Source: Clostridia bacterium
GTDB lineage: Bacteria > Bacillota > Clostridia > Christensenellales > Borkfalkiaceae
Direction of reading: 5' to 3'
Assembly (NCBI GenBank): GCA_029066845.1
Contig: JAIEFR010000002.1
Coordinates: 21,970-85,969 of the forward strand
Length of the DNA stretch: 64,000 bases
The notes under the pieces are model-generated. The model saw nothing but the letters and a program-made list of their open reading frames with translations, was not told the DNA's origin and searched no databases. This document shows positions 41,741 through 49,038 of the stretch, in pieces. How positions within the stretch are numbered: the stretch's first letter is position 1; each line of letters opens with the position of its first letter. A program made the position numbers and the translations under genes.

Positions 41741-42345
41741 GAGGAATACTGCTTTTAAACGGACAGCCGTACAGAGGAGAAATCAATACGCAGAACGCTT
41801 TCGTCGTCTGCTGCGACGGGGCTTACGAATGGGCCAAGGACAAGGTGAGAATAGATAAAAACGTGGGTGATTACGACAGCCTTCCCTACGTTCCCAATCC
41901 GCCCCCTTCCAAGATATATCCCGCCGAAAAGAATTTTACCGACGGCGAAATCGCAATGAACGCTCTGTTCGAGAGGGGCGTGGACACGATAGAAATTTAC
42001 GGAGGCGGCGGTGGCAGGGAGGACCACTTCCTTGGCAACCTGCACCTTTTATATCTGGCGCACGCGCGCGACGTAAGCGCGCAGTTCATTACCGAAACCT
42101 CGGTAATATTCCCCGGCAACGGCAAGGTGACGTTAAAGGGCGCGAAGGGCGCAACCTTTTCGGTGTTGCCTTTTGGCGGACCTGTGCATATAATAAAAAG
42201 TACAGGGTGCAAGTACGCCTATCCCGAAGTTATAGGCTACGGCGAGTGCCGCGGTATTTCCAACGTCGTCGTAAGCGACGAAGCGTGCGTGGATATTGAC
42301 GTTAACGACTGTGCCCTGATTATCGTAAACAGGGGTAAAGTATGA
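41737..42345 (+). CDS. thiN: Thiamine diphosphokinase
   Basis: Converts thiamine to thiamine diphosphate using ATP. 202 aa with DGAYEW, GDYDSLP, FTDGEIAMNAL and GGGGGREDHFLGNLHLL, the four TPK motifs in order. AGAGGTG precedes the ATG, which overlaps rpe by ATGA. Order rpe-thiN-spoVM matches B. subtilis, and the SpoVM-like ATG overlaps this stop codon. Confidence 0.93.
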   Translation: MRGILLLNGQPYRGEINTQNAFVVCCDGAYEWAKDKVRIDKNVGDYDSLPYVPNPPPSKIYPAEKNFTDGEIAMNALFERGVDTIEIYGGGGGREDHFLGNLHLLYLAHARDVSAQFITETSVIFPGNGKVTLKGAKGATFSVLPFGGPVHIIKSTGCKYAYPEVIGYGECRGISNVVVSDEACVDIDVNDCALIIVNRGKV

Positions 42346-42410
42346 CCATAATATGCATTAAACCGCCAAAGCCTTTAAGGAAAATTTTAAAGTTGATATG
42401 CCGCAGATAA
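42342..42410 (+). CDS. spoVM: Stage V sporulation protein SpoVM-like, 22 aa
   Basis: Tiny amphipathic peptide beginning MTIICIKPPKPLRKIL and ending LKLICRR. It overlaps the thiN stop by four bases (ATGA) with AGGGG six bases ahead. In B. subtilis the 26-aa SpoVM, which marks the forespore membrane by its curvature and recruits SpoIVA, lies exactly between thiN and rpmB and shares the IK-x-PK-x-L-x-x-I spacing (two prolines conserved in place here). Position plus pattern make the call; the overlap with the next gene in another frame (12 bases) is unusual but possible. Confidence 0.7.
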   Translation: MTIICIKPPKPLRKILKLICRR

Positions 42411-43348
42411 AATACGCCGATATGCACTGCGACACCGTAACCGTCTGCTGCGACGCGGGCGGAAACCCGGACGGTTTTTGCGGTCAGATAAATTTGAAGA
42501 AATTGCGTGAAGGCGGCTGCTCGGCGCAGTGCTTTGCAATCTTTACGGAAGGTAAAAACGCCGCCGCGGACTTTAATAGGTACGCGGCGTTTTATAGTGG
42601 GCAATTTGCAAATAACCCGCTCATATTGCCCGTTCAAAGCTATTCCGACCTGCAAAAGGCGCAGGAGGAAGGCAGGATTGCCGCAATACTCACGGTTGAA
42701 AACCTCGGTTTTACGGGCGGCGATTTAAGCGTTATTCCCGAGCTTAAAAGGGCGGGCGTACATATGGCTTCGCTCGTGTGGAACAACGCCAACTGCTTCG
42801 CATATCCCAACCTGATTTTCGAGGGCGGCAAGCCGCTGTTTGAGGCAAGGGAAAAGCGTGGACTGACCGACTTGGGAAAGGACGCCGTGCGCGCTCTCAA
42901 CGAAAATAAAATCATTGTGGATATTTCCCACCTGTCGGACGGCGGAGCGGACGACGTTTTGAATATTTCAAATGCGCCCGTCGTTGCAAGCCATTCCAAT
43001 AGCGCCGCAGTGTGCAACGTCTGCCGCAACCTTACCGATAGCCAGCTTAAAAAAATAGCCGAAGGCGGAGGCGTTGCGGGACTGAATTTCTGCCGCGATT
43101 TTGTGGGCGGCGAGAGCGCGTTCGAAAGCCTTTGCCGGCACTTAAAGCATATGATAAAGGTCGGCGGTGAGGACCTGCCCGCGCTGGGCAGCGATTTCGA
43201 CGGCATACCGCCTTATGACGAGATAAGCGGCTGCGAAAAGGTGCAGAGCCTTCTGGAATACTTTGCGCGCAGCGGAATTTCTCCGCGCGTGCTCGACAAG
43301 GTGGCCTACGGCAATTTTGCAAGGGTTTTTAAGGAAGTAGTCGGATAA
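42398..43348 (+). CDS. Membrane dipeptidase family (M19) protein
   Basis: 316-aa TIM-barrel metallodipeptidase of the renal dipeptidase family. Zinc sites are visible as MHCDT (HxD), the bridging Glu in LTVENLGF, ISHLSDGG and VASHSN; GSDFDG is near the end. The family cleaves dipeptides, including D-containing ones, in the cytosol or outside; no signal peptide here, so it is probably cytosolic. ATG at 42398 overlaps the spoVM frame; AGGAAAA is distant (about 14 bases). Confidence 0.9.
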   Translation: MPQIKYADMHCDTVTVCCDAGGNPDGFCGQINLKKLREGGCSAQCFAIFTEGKNAAADFNRYAAFYSGQFANNPLILPVQSYSDLQKAQEEGRIAAILTVENLGFTGGDLSVIPELKRAGVHMASLVWNNANCFAYPNLIFEGGKPLFEAREKRGLTDLGKDAVRALNENKIIVDISHLSDGGADDVLNISNAPVVASHSNSAAVCNVCRNLTDSQLKKIAEGGGVAGLNFCRDFVGGESAFESLCRHLKHMIKVGGEDLPALGSDFDGIPPYDEISGCEKVQSLLEYFARSGISPRVLDKVAYGNFARVFKEVVG

Positions 43349-43351
43349 TAA

Positions 43352-43380
43352 TTGCAAATTGCGCGGCGGTGTGATAATAT
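43352..43380 (+). promoter_or_regulatory. Promoter of the LRR lipoprotein, near-leaderless
   Basis: TTGCAA (43352-43357) and TAATAT (43375-43380), spacer 17 bp. The ATG at 43390 is 9 bases after the -10, so the mRNA should have no more than about 3 untranslated bases; no Shine-Dalgarno is present. Confidence 0.65.
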
Positions 43381-43389
43381 ATTTACGTT

Positions 43390-44190
43390 ATGAAAAAGTT
43401 TGCTGTTGCCGCTGTATCGGCGGCGTGTATGCTTTCGGCAGTCGTTTTCGGCGGCTGTCAATCGGGCGAGGCGACGGTTGACTACCGTCTGTCCGAGGAC
43501 GGAACGCACTACATAGTTGCGCAGGTCACGGGTGATTTACGCGCGCTCACCGAATACGACGTGCCCTCAACCTACTGCGCGGAGGAGGGCGGACAAGCTC
43601 TGCCCGTCACCGAGATAGGCGACGACGCGTTTATGGGTTGCTCTCGCCTTGCAAAAGTCACCATTCCCGACACGGTTACGCGCATAGGCGCGCGCGCGTT
43701 CGCAAGGTGCGCGTTCACTTCTTTCGAAATACCCGAAAGCGTGACTGCAATCGAGACCAGAGCGTTTTTCGACTGCGGCTATTTGAAGGAAATAACGATT
43801 CCGCAAAGCGTCAAGTCGCTGGGCGAGATGGCGTTTTACAGCTGTACCTCGCTTGAAAAGGCGTACATAAAGGCGGATATAGAAACTCTGGAAGCGTACA
43901 CCTTTTACAACAGCGTATACGGGCAGGGGCAGAACGTCTTTTACAGCACCAGTCTTACCAAGGTGTACCTTTCCGCGTCTATAAAAAGAATTCATCTCTC
44001 CGCGCTTGCGGGCAATCTTATAACCGATATTTATTATGCCGGCAGCGAGGAGGAGTGGAACGAACTGTATTTCTACGATATGGTTCCCAAGACGGTGGAC
44101 GGCAAGGAAACCGAGGAGAAGGAAGAAAAGAGGTACGATAAAAAGGACGTCGTTGGAACGACGCAGTTGCATTTCAATTCGGAATTTTAA
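43390..44190 (+). CDS. Leucine-rich repeat (BspA-like) lipoprotein
   Basis: 266-aa surface protein with lipobox FGGC and four to five BspA/TpLRR repeats between about 75 and 190, each of the form AFxxCxxLxxxxIPxxVxxIGxxAF (for example VTIPDTVTRIGARAF). Such repeats mediate adhesion or ligand binding in gut and oral bacteria. The C-terminus is charged (KETEEKEEKRYDKKD). Promoter lies so close that the mRNA looks leaderless. Ends at a bidirectional terminator shared with rpmB. Confidence 0.85.
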   Translation: MKKFAVAAVSAACMLSAVVFGGCQSGEATVDYRLSEDGTHYIVAQVTGDLRALTEYDVPSTYCAEEGGQALPVTEIGDDAFMGCSRLAKVTIPDTVTRIGARAFARCAFTSFEIPESVTAIETRAFFDCGYLKEITIPQSVKSLGEMAFYSCTSLEKAYIKADIETLEAYTFYNSVYGQGQNVFYSTSLTKVYLSASIKRIHLSALAGNLITDIYYAGSEEEWNELYFYDMVPKTVDGKETEEKEEKRYDKKDVVGTTQLHFNSEF

Positions 44191-44200
44191 ATTGAATATG

Positions 44201-44240
44201 AAAAGTGCCGTGCGCTCAATCCGAGCACACGGCACTTTTT
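44201..44240. terminator. Bidirectional terminator between LRR gene and rpmB
   Basis: AAAAGTGCCGTG pairs with CACGGCACTTTT (with GCTC/GAGC inside), A-tract and T-tract on both sides. Confidence 0.9.
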
Positions 44241-44256
44241 TACTTTCAAATTGAAT

Positions 44257-44442
44257 TTACGCTCTATCCACGGTTTTAAGGCATCTCGTGCAAACGTAAT
44301 CGTTTACGGTCTTGCCTTCCGCATTAACGTAGGAAACTTTCTGAACGTTTGCTTTAAACGTTCTTCTCGTTCTTCTCTTGGAGTGGCTGACGTTGTTACC
44401 AGTCGTCTGACCCTTACCGCATACGCTACATACTCTGGACAT
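44257..44442 (-). CDS. rpmB: Ribosomal protein bL28
   Basis: 61-aa large-subunit protein starting MSRVCSVCGKGQTTGNNVSHS, with VCTRCL near the end forming the zinc-type CxxC pairs of the C+ variant. ATG at 44442 is set by GGGAGG eight bases upstream; the longer frame has no ribosome site. It is on the minus strand, opposite to the surrounding operons; in B. subtilis rpmB also lies divergent from the yloU-yloV genes. Confidence 0.97.
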   Translation of the reverse strand: MSRVCSVCGKGQTTGNNVSHSKRRTRRTFKANVQKVSYVNAEGKTVNDYVCTRCLKTVDRA

Positions 44443-44522
44443 TTTATTTTTCCTCCCGCAAAGGTAATTTCTCTTAATTTTTAAGGTTAAAAATAACGCC
44501 GCATTTGTCATACAGCTCATCT

Positions 44523-44551
44523 ATCATATCACGGCGTTTAAAAAAAATCAA
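44523..44551 (-). promoter_or_regulatory. Promoter of rpmB
   Basis: Minus strand TTGATT (44551-44546) and TATGAT (44528-44523), spacer 17 bp. The leader to ATG is about 75 bases. Confidence 0.65.
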
Positions 44552-44645
44552 ACAAAAACGCGCATAACGATTAAATTTTTTTAACTTTATTCAAAATAAG
44601 TTTGAACGAATACGAATAAAATGCAACAAAATATATGGAAAGTGC

Positions 44646-44674
44646 TTGCCAAAACTTTAAAAACAGTTTAAAAT
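44646..44674 (+). promoter_or_regulatory. Promoter of asp23-fakA-recG
   Basis: TTGCCA (44646-44651) and TAAAAT (44669-44674), spacer 17 bp. The roughly 100-base leader contains a GGGC-GCACA-GCCC hairpin and a GGAAGG ribosome site. The rest of the interval 44552-44645 is AT-rich with nothing recognised. Confidence 0.65.
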
Positions 44675-44779
44675 CTATTTGTATAGCTTTAATTTTTCGG
44701 CAACAGGGCGCACAGCCCGAGGATTCGTTCGTCTGTTTTTCAAAGCGTTTGAAGAATAAACAACGGGAAGGATATTTTT

Positions 44780-45127
44780 ATGTCTGTTAATACCAGCAAC
44801 GTATACGGTAAAATCTCCATATCGGATTTAGCCATAGCAAAGGTGGCGGCAAACGCTGCCCTCGAATGCTACGGCATCGTTGATACCGTTTCGCGCCGCG
44901 TTACGGATACCGTGTCGGAATTATTGAAAAGACAGTCGGGTAAGGGCGTAAAGGTCGTTACCAACGGCGACAGAATTTACATTGACGTATACGTTATTAT
45001 TAAATACGGCGTATCCATCAACGCGGTTGCCGAGAGTCTTAAAGAAGGAATTAAATACAAGGTTGAAAAGTTTACGGGTATGATTGTGGACACCGTAAAC
45101 GTCAACATCATAGGAGTTAAACTTTAA
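44780..45127 (+). CDS. Asp23/Gls24 family protein
   Basis: 115-aa protein of the Asp23/Gls24 (YloU) family, starting VNTSNVYGKISISDLAIAKVA and with GVKVVTNGDRIYIDVYVIIKYGVSINAVAESL, the family pattern. These proteins associate with the membrane or envelope stress response; YloU sits upstream of yloV (fakA) in many Firmicutes, as here. Confidence 0.9.
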   Translation: MSVNTSNVYGKISISDLAIAKVAANAALECYGIVDTVSRRVTDTVSELLKRQSGKGVKVVTNGDRIYIDVYVIIKYGVSINAVAESLKEGIKYKVEKFTGMIVDTVNVNIIGVKL

Positions 45128-45153
45128 ATTGCGGGTTTAACTCCCTTTTGCGT

Positions 45154-45188
45154 GCGGAAAAGTAGTTTCCGCTTTTAAATGTTTTTAA
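45154..45188 (+). terminator. Internal hairpin and T-rich tract between asp23 and fakA
   Basis: GCGGAAA pairs with TTTCCGC around AGTAG (45154-45172), followed by TTTTAAATGTTTTT; likely an attenuating terminator within the operon. Confidence 0.6.
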
Positions 45189-45197
45189 GGAGTAAAA

Positions 45198-46847
45198 ATG
45201 CAGAAAACACTCAACAGCACCGAATTCCGCAAGATGGTTGCTTCCGGTGCAAGAATGCTAGAAATAAACAGGGCTGATATAGACGCAAAGAACGTCTTCC
45301 CCGTTCCCGACGGTGACACGGGTACCAATATGTCGCTCACCCTTCAGTCGGCGGTAAAGGAGATGAACGCGTGTTCCTCCAACCGCTTCCAGGAAATATG
45401 CGACGCCGTTTCCAAGGGCGCGCTGCGCGGCGCAAGAGGCAACTCGGGCGTAATTACCTCCCAGATTTTCAGGGGTATTTGCTCGGTCATAAAGGACTGT
45501 AATCAGAATTTCGATACCAAAACTTTTGCCAAGGCTCTCGAAGCGGGCACCAAGGTTGCATATTCCGCCGTATCCATTCCCAAGGAAGGCACCATTTTAA
45601 CGGTCATAAGACTTATGAGCGAGTCGGCTTCCAAGCTGGCTTCCAAAAATAAGGACTTCGTCGATTTCTTGAAGGCGTTAATCGTCGTAGGCGACGAGGC
45701 GCTTGCGCAGACCCCCGAGCTTCTTCCCGTACTTAAAAAGGCGGGAGTTGTCGATTCGGGCGGCTACGGCTTAATGGTAATTATGCGCGGCTTCCTTGCG
45801 GCGATTTCGGGCGAGGACATCGGCACCGATTCCATTCCAACCGAAGCGCAGGTCAACGAAAAGGAGCCTGACTTCGACGACAACTCCGATATAATCAATC
45901 TCGATTTGGGCGAAATCGAATTCGCTTATTGCACCGAGTTTTTCGTTATAAATTTAAAGCAGCAGACCACGCTTGCCGATATAGATAAGTTAAAGGAAAG
46001 ACTTATGAGCATTGGCGATTCGGTCATCTGTATCGGCGACCTGGAATTTATCAAGGTGCACGTTCACACCAACACGCCGGGTATCGCGCTTACGTACGCG
46101 CTGGAGCTGGGCGAGCTTGACAGACTCAAAATCGAAAATATGCTGGAAGAAAACCGCCAGCTCAAAAAGAAGCTCGAAGCCGAAAAGAAGGCTATGGGTA
46201 TGCTTGCAATCTGCGCGGGCGAGGGACTTGCCGAAATTTTCAAGGACCTTATGGTAGACAGGGTTATCGAGGGCGGTCAGACTATGAATCCCTCCGCACA
46301 GGACATTGCGGACGCCGTGCAGAAGATAAACGCGGCAAACGTTTTCGTGTTCCCCAACAACTCCAACATCATACTTGCGGCGGAGCAGGCAAAGGGACTG
46401 GTCAACAACCGCACCATTCACGTTATTCCCACCAAGAACGTGCCCCAGGGCTTTGCGGCGGCGCTTGTGTTCAACCCCGAAGCGGGCGTTCCCGAAAACA
46501 AGACCAATATGACGCACGCAATCGACAACGTTGCGGCGGGTCAGGTCACCTATGCGGTGCGTAACACCACTATGAACGGCTTCAAACTCAAAGAGGGCGA
46601 CATAATAGGTCTTAACTCCAAAAAGATTTTGGCAAAGGGCACGAACGTGGACGACACCACGCTTGACCTCATAAGAAAGATGAAGACGGCAGAACACGAA
46701 ATGATTACGCTGTACTACGGCGAGGGCGTGGACGAGGCTGCGGCGGAAGCGCTTGCGGCAAAGGTTGGCGAGGCGTTCCCCGATTGCGACGTGGATTTCC
46801 ACTACGGCGGTCAACCCGTTTACTACTATATGGTAAGCTTAGAGTAA
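45198..46847 (+). CDS. fakA: FakA/YloV family kinase with DhaL (DAK2) domain
   Basis: 549-aa kinase that phosphorylates fatty acids bound to FakB proteins in the family. N-terminal DhaL domain with ADP/Mg motif PVPDGDTGTNMSLT at 35-48 and RGARGNSGVITSQIFRG; C-terminal FakA middle and ED domains with AYCTEFFVIN and VFPNNSNIIL. Length normal. AAGGAG precedes the ATG. FakB partners are not in the window. Confidence 0.93.
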   Translation: MQKTLNSTEFRKMVASGARMLEINRADIDAKNVFPVPDGDTGTNMSLTLQSAVKEMNACSSNRFQEICDAVSKGALRGARGNSGVITSQIFRGICSVIKDCNQNFDTKTFAKALEAGTKVAYSAVSIPKEGTILTVIRLMSESASKLASKNKDFVDFLKALIVVGDEALAQTPELLPVLKKAGVVDSGGYGLMVIMRGFLAAISGEDIGTDSIPTEAQVNEKEPDFDDNSDIINLDLGEIEFAYCTEFFVINLKQQTTLADIDKLKERLMSIGDSVICIGDLEFIKVHVHTNTPGIALTYALELGELDRLKIENMLEENRQLKKKLEAEKKAMGMLAICAGEGLAEIFKDLMVDRVIEGGQTMNPSAQDIADAVQKINAANVFVFPNNSNIILAAEQAKGLVNNRTIHVIPTKNVPQGFAAALVFNPEAGVPENKTNMTHAIDNVAAGQVTYAVRNTTMNGFKLKEGDIIGLNSKKILAKGTNVDDTTLDLIRKMKTAEHEMITLYYGEGVDEAAAEALAAKVGEAFPDCDVDFHYGGQPVYYYMVSLE

Positions 46848-46894
46848 TACAGACAGACAAGGAAGGCGCAACGCCTTCCTTAAATTTTGCGGCT

Positions 46895-48901
46895 ATGAAA
46901 CTGACGGAATTGAAATACGTGTCCGAAGCGCGTGAAAAACAATTCAATAAAATGGGAGTGTTTTCGCAGGAAGATCTGGTGCGGTTGTATCCGCGCGACT
47001 TCCTCGATTTGACGCGCACAAATTCCATTTTCGAAGCCTACCACAACTCCAAAATTTTAATCGCGTGCGAGGTCCTAAACGTAGAGAACAACCGCTACGC
47101 GCGCCGCCCTTACGTCAAAGCACTGTGCCGCCAGGGGGAGGGTCTGTTCCAGGCTATATGGTTCAACCAGCCCTACGTTGCAACCAAGCTGTCCCCGGGC
47201 GAATTTCTGTTTTACGGCAGGGTGCAGAACAAGTACGGAATGGGCGCGTCGCTTGTCAATCCCACGTTTGAAAAGTGCGACAAGGTGCGCAATCTCCAGG
47301 GCATACTGCCCGTCTATCCGCTCTCGGGCACGCTCACTCAGGGCGCGGTCCGCACGGCGGTAAGGCAGGCGTTAAAGAACGTAAATATCGTCAGCGCAAT
47401 TCCTTTGCCGCTCCAACGCAAATACGGCTTGTCACCCCTCAAAGAGGCGTATGAAAAGCTTCATAATCCCCTTTCGCAGCGGGATATTGACGGGGCAAGC
47501 GAAAGAATTGCGGTTGAGGAGTACTTTTTGCTCGTTTCCGCGTTCAAGGTTATAAAGGGCGACGGCGAGATTGCAAGGCTCAATAACTACTCGGTTACCG
47601 ATGAAAATATTCGGGAGTTTTTAAGCCGTTTCCCCTTCGGATTTACCGACGGTCAGAAGAGCGCGGTCGGCGAAATTATCTCCGACTTCCGCTCGCCCAA
47701 AATTATGAACAGGCTGTTGCAGGGCGACGTCGGCTGCGGCAAAACGGCGGTTGCTATGACCGCGGTATATGCCGCATTGAAGTCGGGTTATCAGGCGGCT
47801 ATGCTTGCGCCCACCGAGGTGCTTGCGCGGCAGAATGCCGAACAGCTCAAAAAATATCTGCCCGAATATAACGTGCGCTTTCTGTCGGGCTCGACTACCG
47901 CGGCGGAAAAGCGGGAGATCAAGGCGGGACTGAAGGACGGCACGGTAAACGCCGTCTGCGGCACGCACGCCGTGTTGCAAAAGGACGTTGCTTTCAAAAA
48001 TCTATCACTTGTCGTCTGCGACGAACAGCAGCGCTTCGGCGTGGCGCAGAGGTCCGCGCTCACCGAAAAGGGCGACGGTTGCGACTGCCTGGTAATGAGC
48101 GCGACGCCCATACCCCGTACGCTGTCGCTCGTCTTCTACGGCGACCTCGACGTGACCACCATAAAGGAAAAACCGCGTTCGAGGCAGGATATATCCACTT
48201 CAATCATAAAGGAAAGCAGATATTCCGATATGCTGAACTGGATAGGCGGCGAAACAAAGCGCGGCAGGCAGGCATATTTCGTCTGCCCCAAAATAGAGGG
48301 CGACGACGAGGGTACGGTTATGTCCGTCACCGAGCTTTTGGAGGATTTACAAAAGGCGTTGCCGACGGTGCGCTTCGGGCTGCTGCACGGCAAGATGAAC
48401 GACAAGAAAAAGGACGAGGTGATGGCGGCGTTCAAAAACAAGGAGTACGACTGCCTTGTGTCCACCACGGTTATAGAGGTGGGAGTTGACGTTCCCGACG
48501 CCACCGTTATGGTCATTTACAATGCCGACAGATTCGGACTTTCGCAGCTGCACCAGCTGAGGGGGCGCGTCGGCAGGGGGAGCGTGAAGAGCTATTGCTT
48601 CCTGCTGTCCGACAACGATTCCGACATTGCCAGAGAAAGGCTTGCGGTTTTAAAGAACAATTCGGACGGCTTTGCCATTGCCGAGTTCGATTTGAAGCTG
48701 AGGGGCGGCGGCGACTTTATGGGCACGCGCCAGAGCGGAAGAATTTTAACAGAGCTTAAAAATCTGCGCTTTCCCGTTTCGGCGGTGTTCACGGCAAAGG
48801 CTATTTCGGACGACGCGTTTTCGGGCGCGTTCGATACAACCGCACTGCGCCGCGCCGCGCTGCAGAAGTACGACAGCCTGAAGGACGTAATTTTGAACTA
48901 A
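46895..48901 (+). CDS. recG: ATP-dependent DNA helicase RecG
   Basis: Branch-migration helicase for stalled forks and recombination intermediates. 668 aa from ATG 46895 (upstream extension lacks a ribosome site): wedge OB domain 1-150, Walker A GDVGCGKTAVAM, DEQQRFG as the DExH motif, and motif VI QLRGRVGRG. A GGAAGGCG/CGCCTTCC hairpin precedes the start, and the ribosome site is weak, so expression may rest on coupling. Order yloU-yloV-recG matches Firmicutes. Confidence 0.96.
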   Translation: MKLTELKYVSEAREKQFNKMGVFSQEDLVRLYPRDFLDLTRTNSIFEAYHNSKILIACEVLNVENNRYARRPYVKALCRQGEGLFQAIWFNQPYVATKLSPGEFLFYGRVQNKYGMGASLVNPTFEKCDKVRNLQGILPVYPLSGTLTQGAVRTAVRQALKNVNIVSAIPLPLQRKYGLSPLKEAYEKLHNPLSQRDIDGASERIAVEEYFLLVSAFKVIKGDGEIARLNNYSVTDENIREFLSRFPFGFTDGQKSAVGEIISDFRSPKIMNRLLQGDVGCGKTAVAMTAVYAALKSGYQAAMLAPTEVLARQNAEQLKKYLPEYNVRFLSGSTTAAEKREIKAGLKDGTVNAVCGTHAVLQKDVAFKNLSLVVCDEQQRFGVAQRSALTEKGDGCDCLVMSATPIPRTLSLVFYGDLDVTTIKEKPRSRQDISTSIIKESRYSDMLNWIGGETKRGRQAYFVCPKIEGDDEGTVMSVTELLEDLQKALPTVRFGLLHGKMNDKKKDEVMAAFKNKEYDCLVSTTVIEVGVDVPDATVMVIYNADRFGLSQLHQLRGRVGRGSVKSYCFLLSDNDSDIARERLAVLKNNSDGFAIAEFDLKLRGGGDFMGTRQSGRILTELKNLRFPVSAVFTAKAISDDAFSGAFDTTALRRAALQKYDSLKDVILN

Positions 48902-48972
48902 GCGGCGTGTCGCCGCAGCCAAGTCCTTTAATAGCTGACGGCAAGTTCAAGTTTATTACAGCAAATAGGCTA

Positions 48973-49001
48973 TTGACAAAATTCGCGGCTTTTGCTAAAA
49001 T
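48973..49001 (+). promoter_or_regulatory. Promoter of the SGNH lipoprotein
   Basis: TTGACA (48973-48978) and TAAAAT (48996-49001), spacer 17 bp; AAGGGGG ribosome site ahead of 49039. Confidence 0.8.
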
Positions 49002-49038
49002 GTTAATATAATATTTATGTAATAAAAAGGGGGAAATT

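Noticed and set aside
46784-46894. Longer N-terminus for recG
   Set aside because: Upstream frame overlaps fakA and lacks a ribosome site; family length and start MKLTEL fit ATG 46895.
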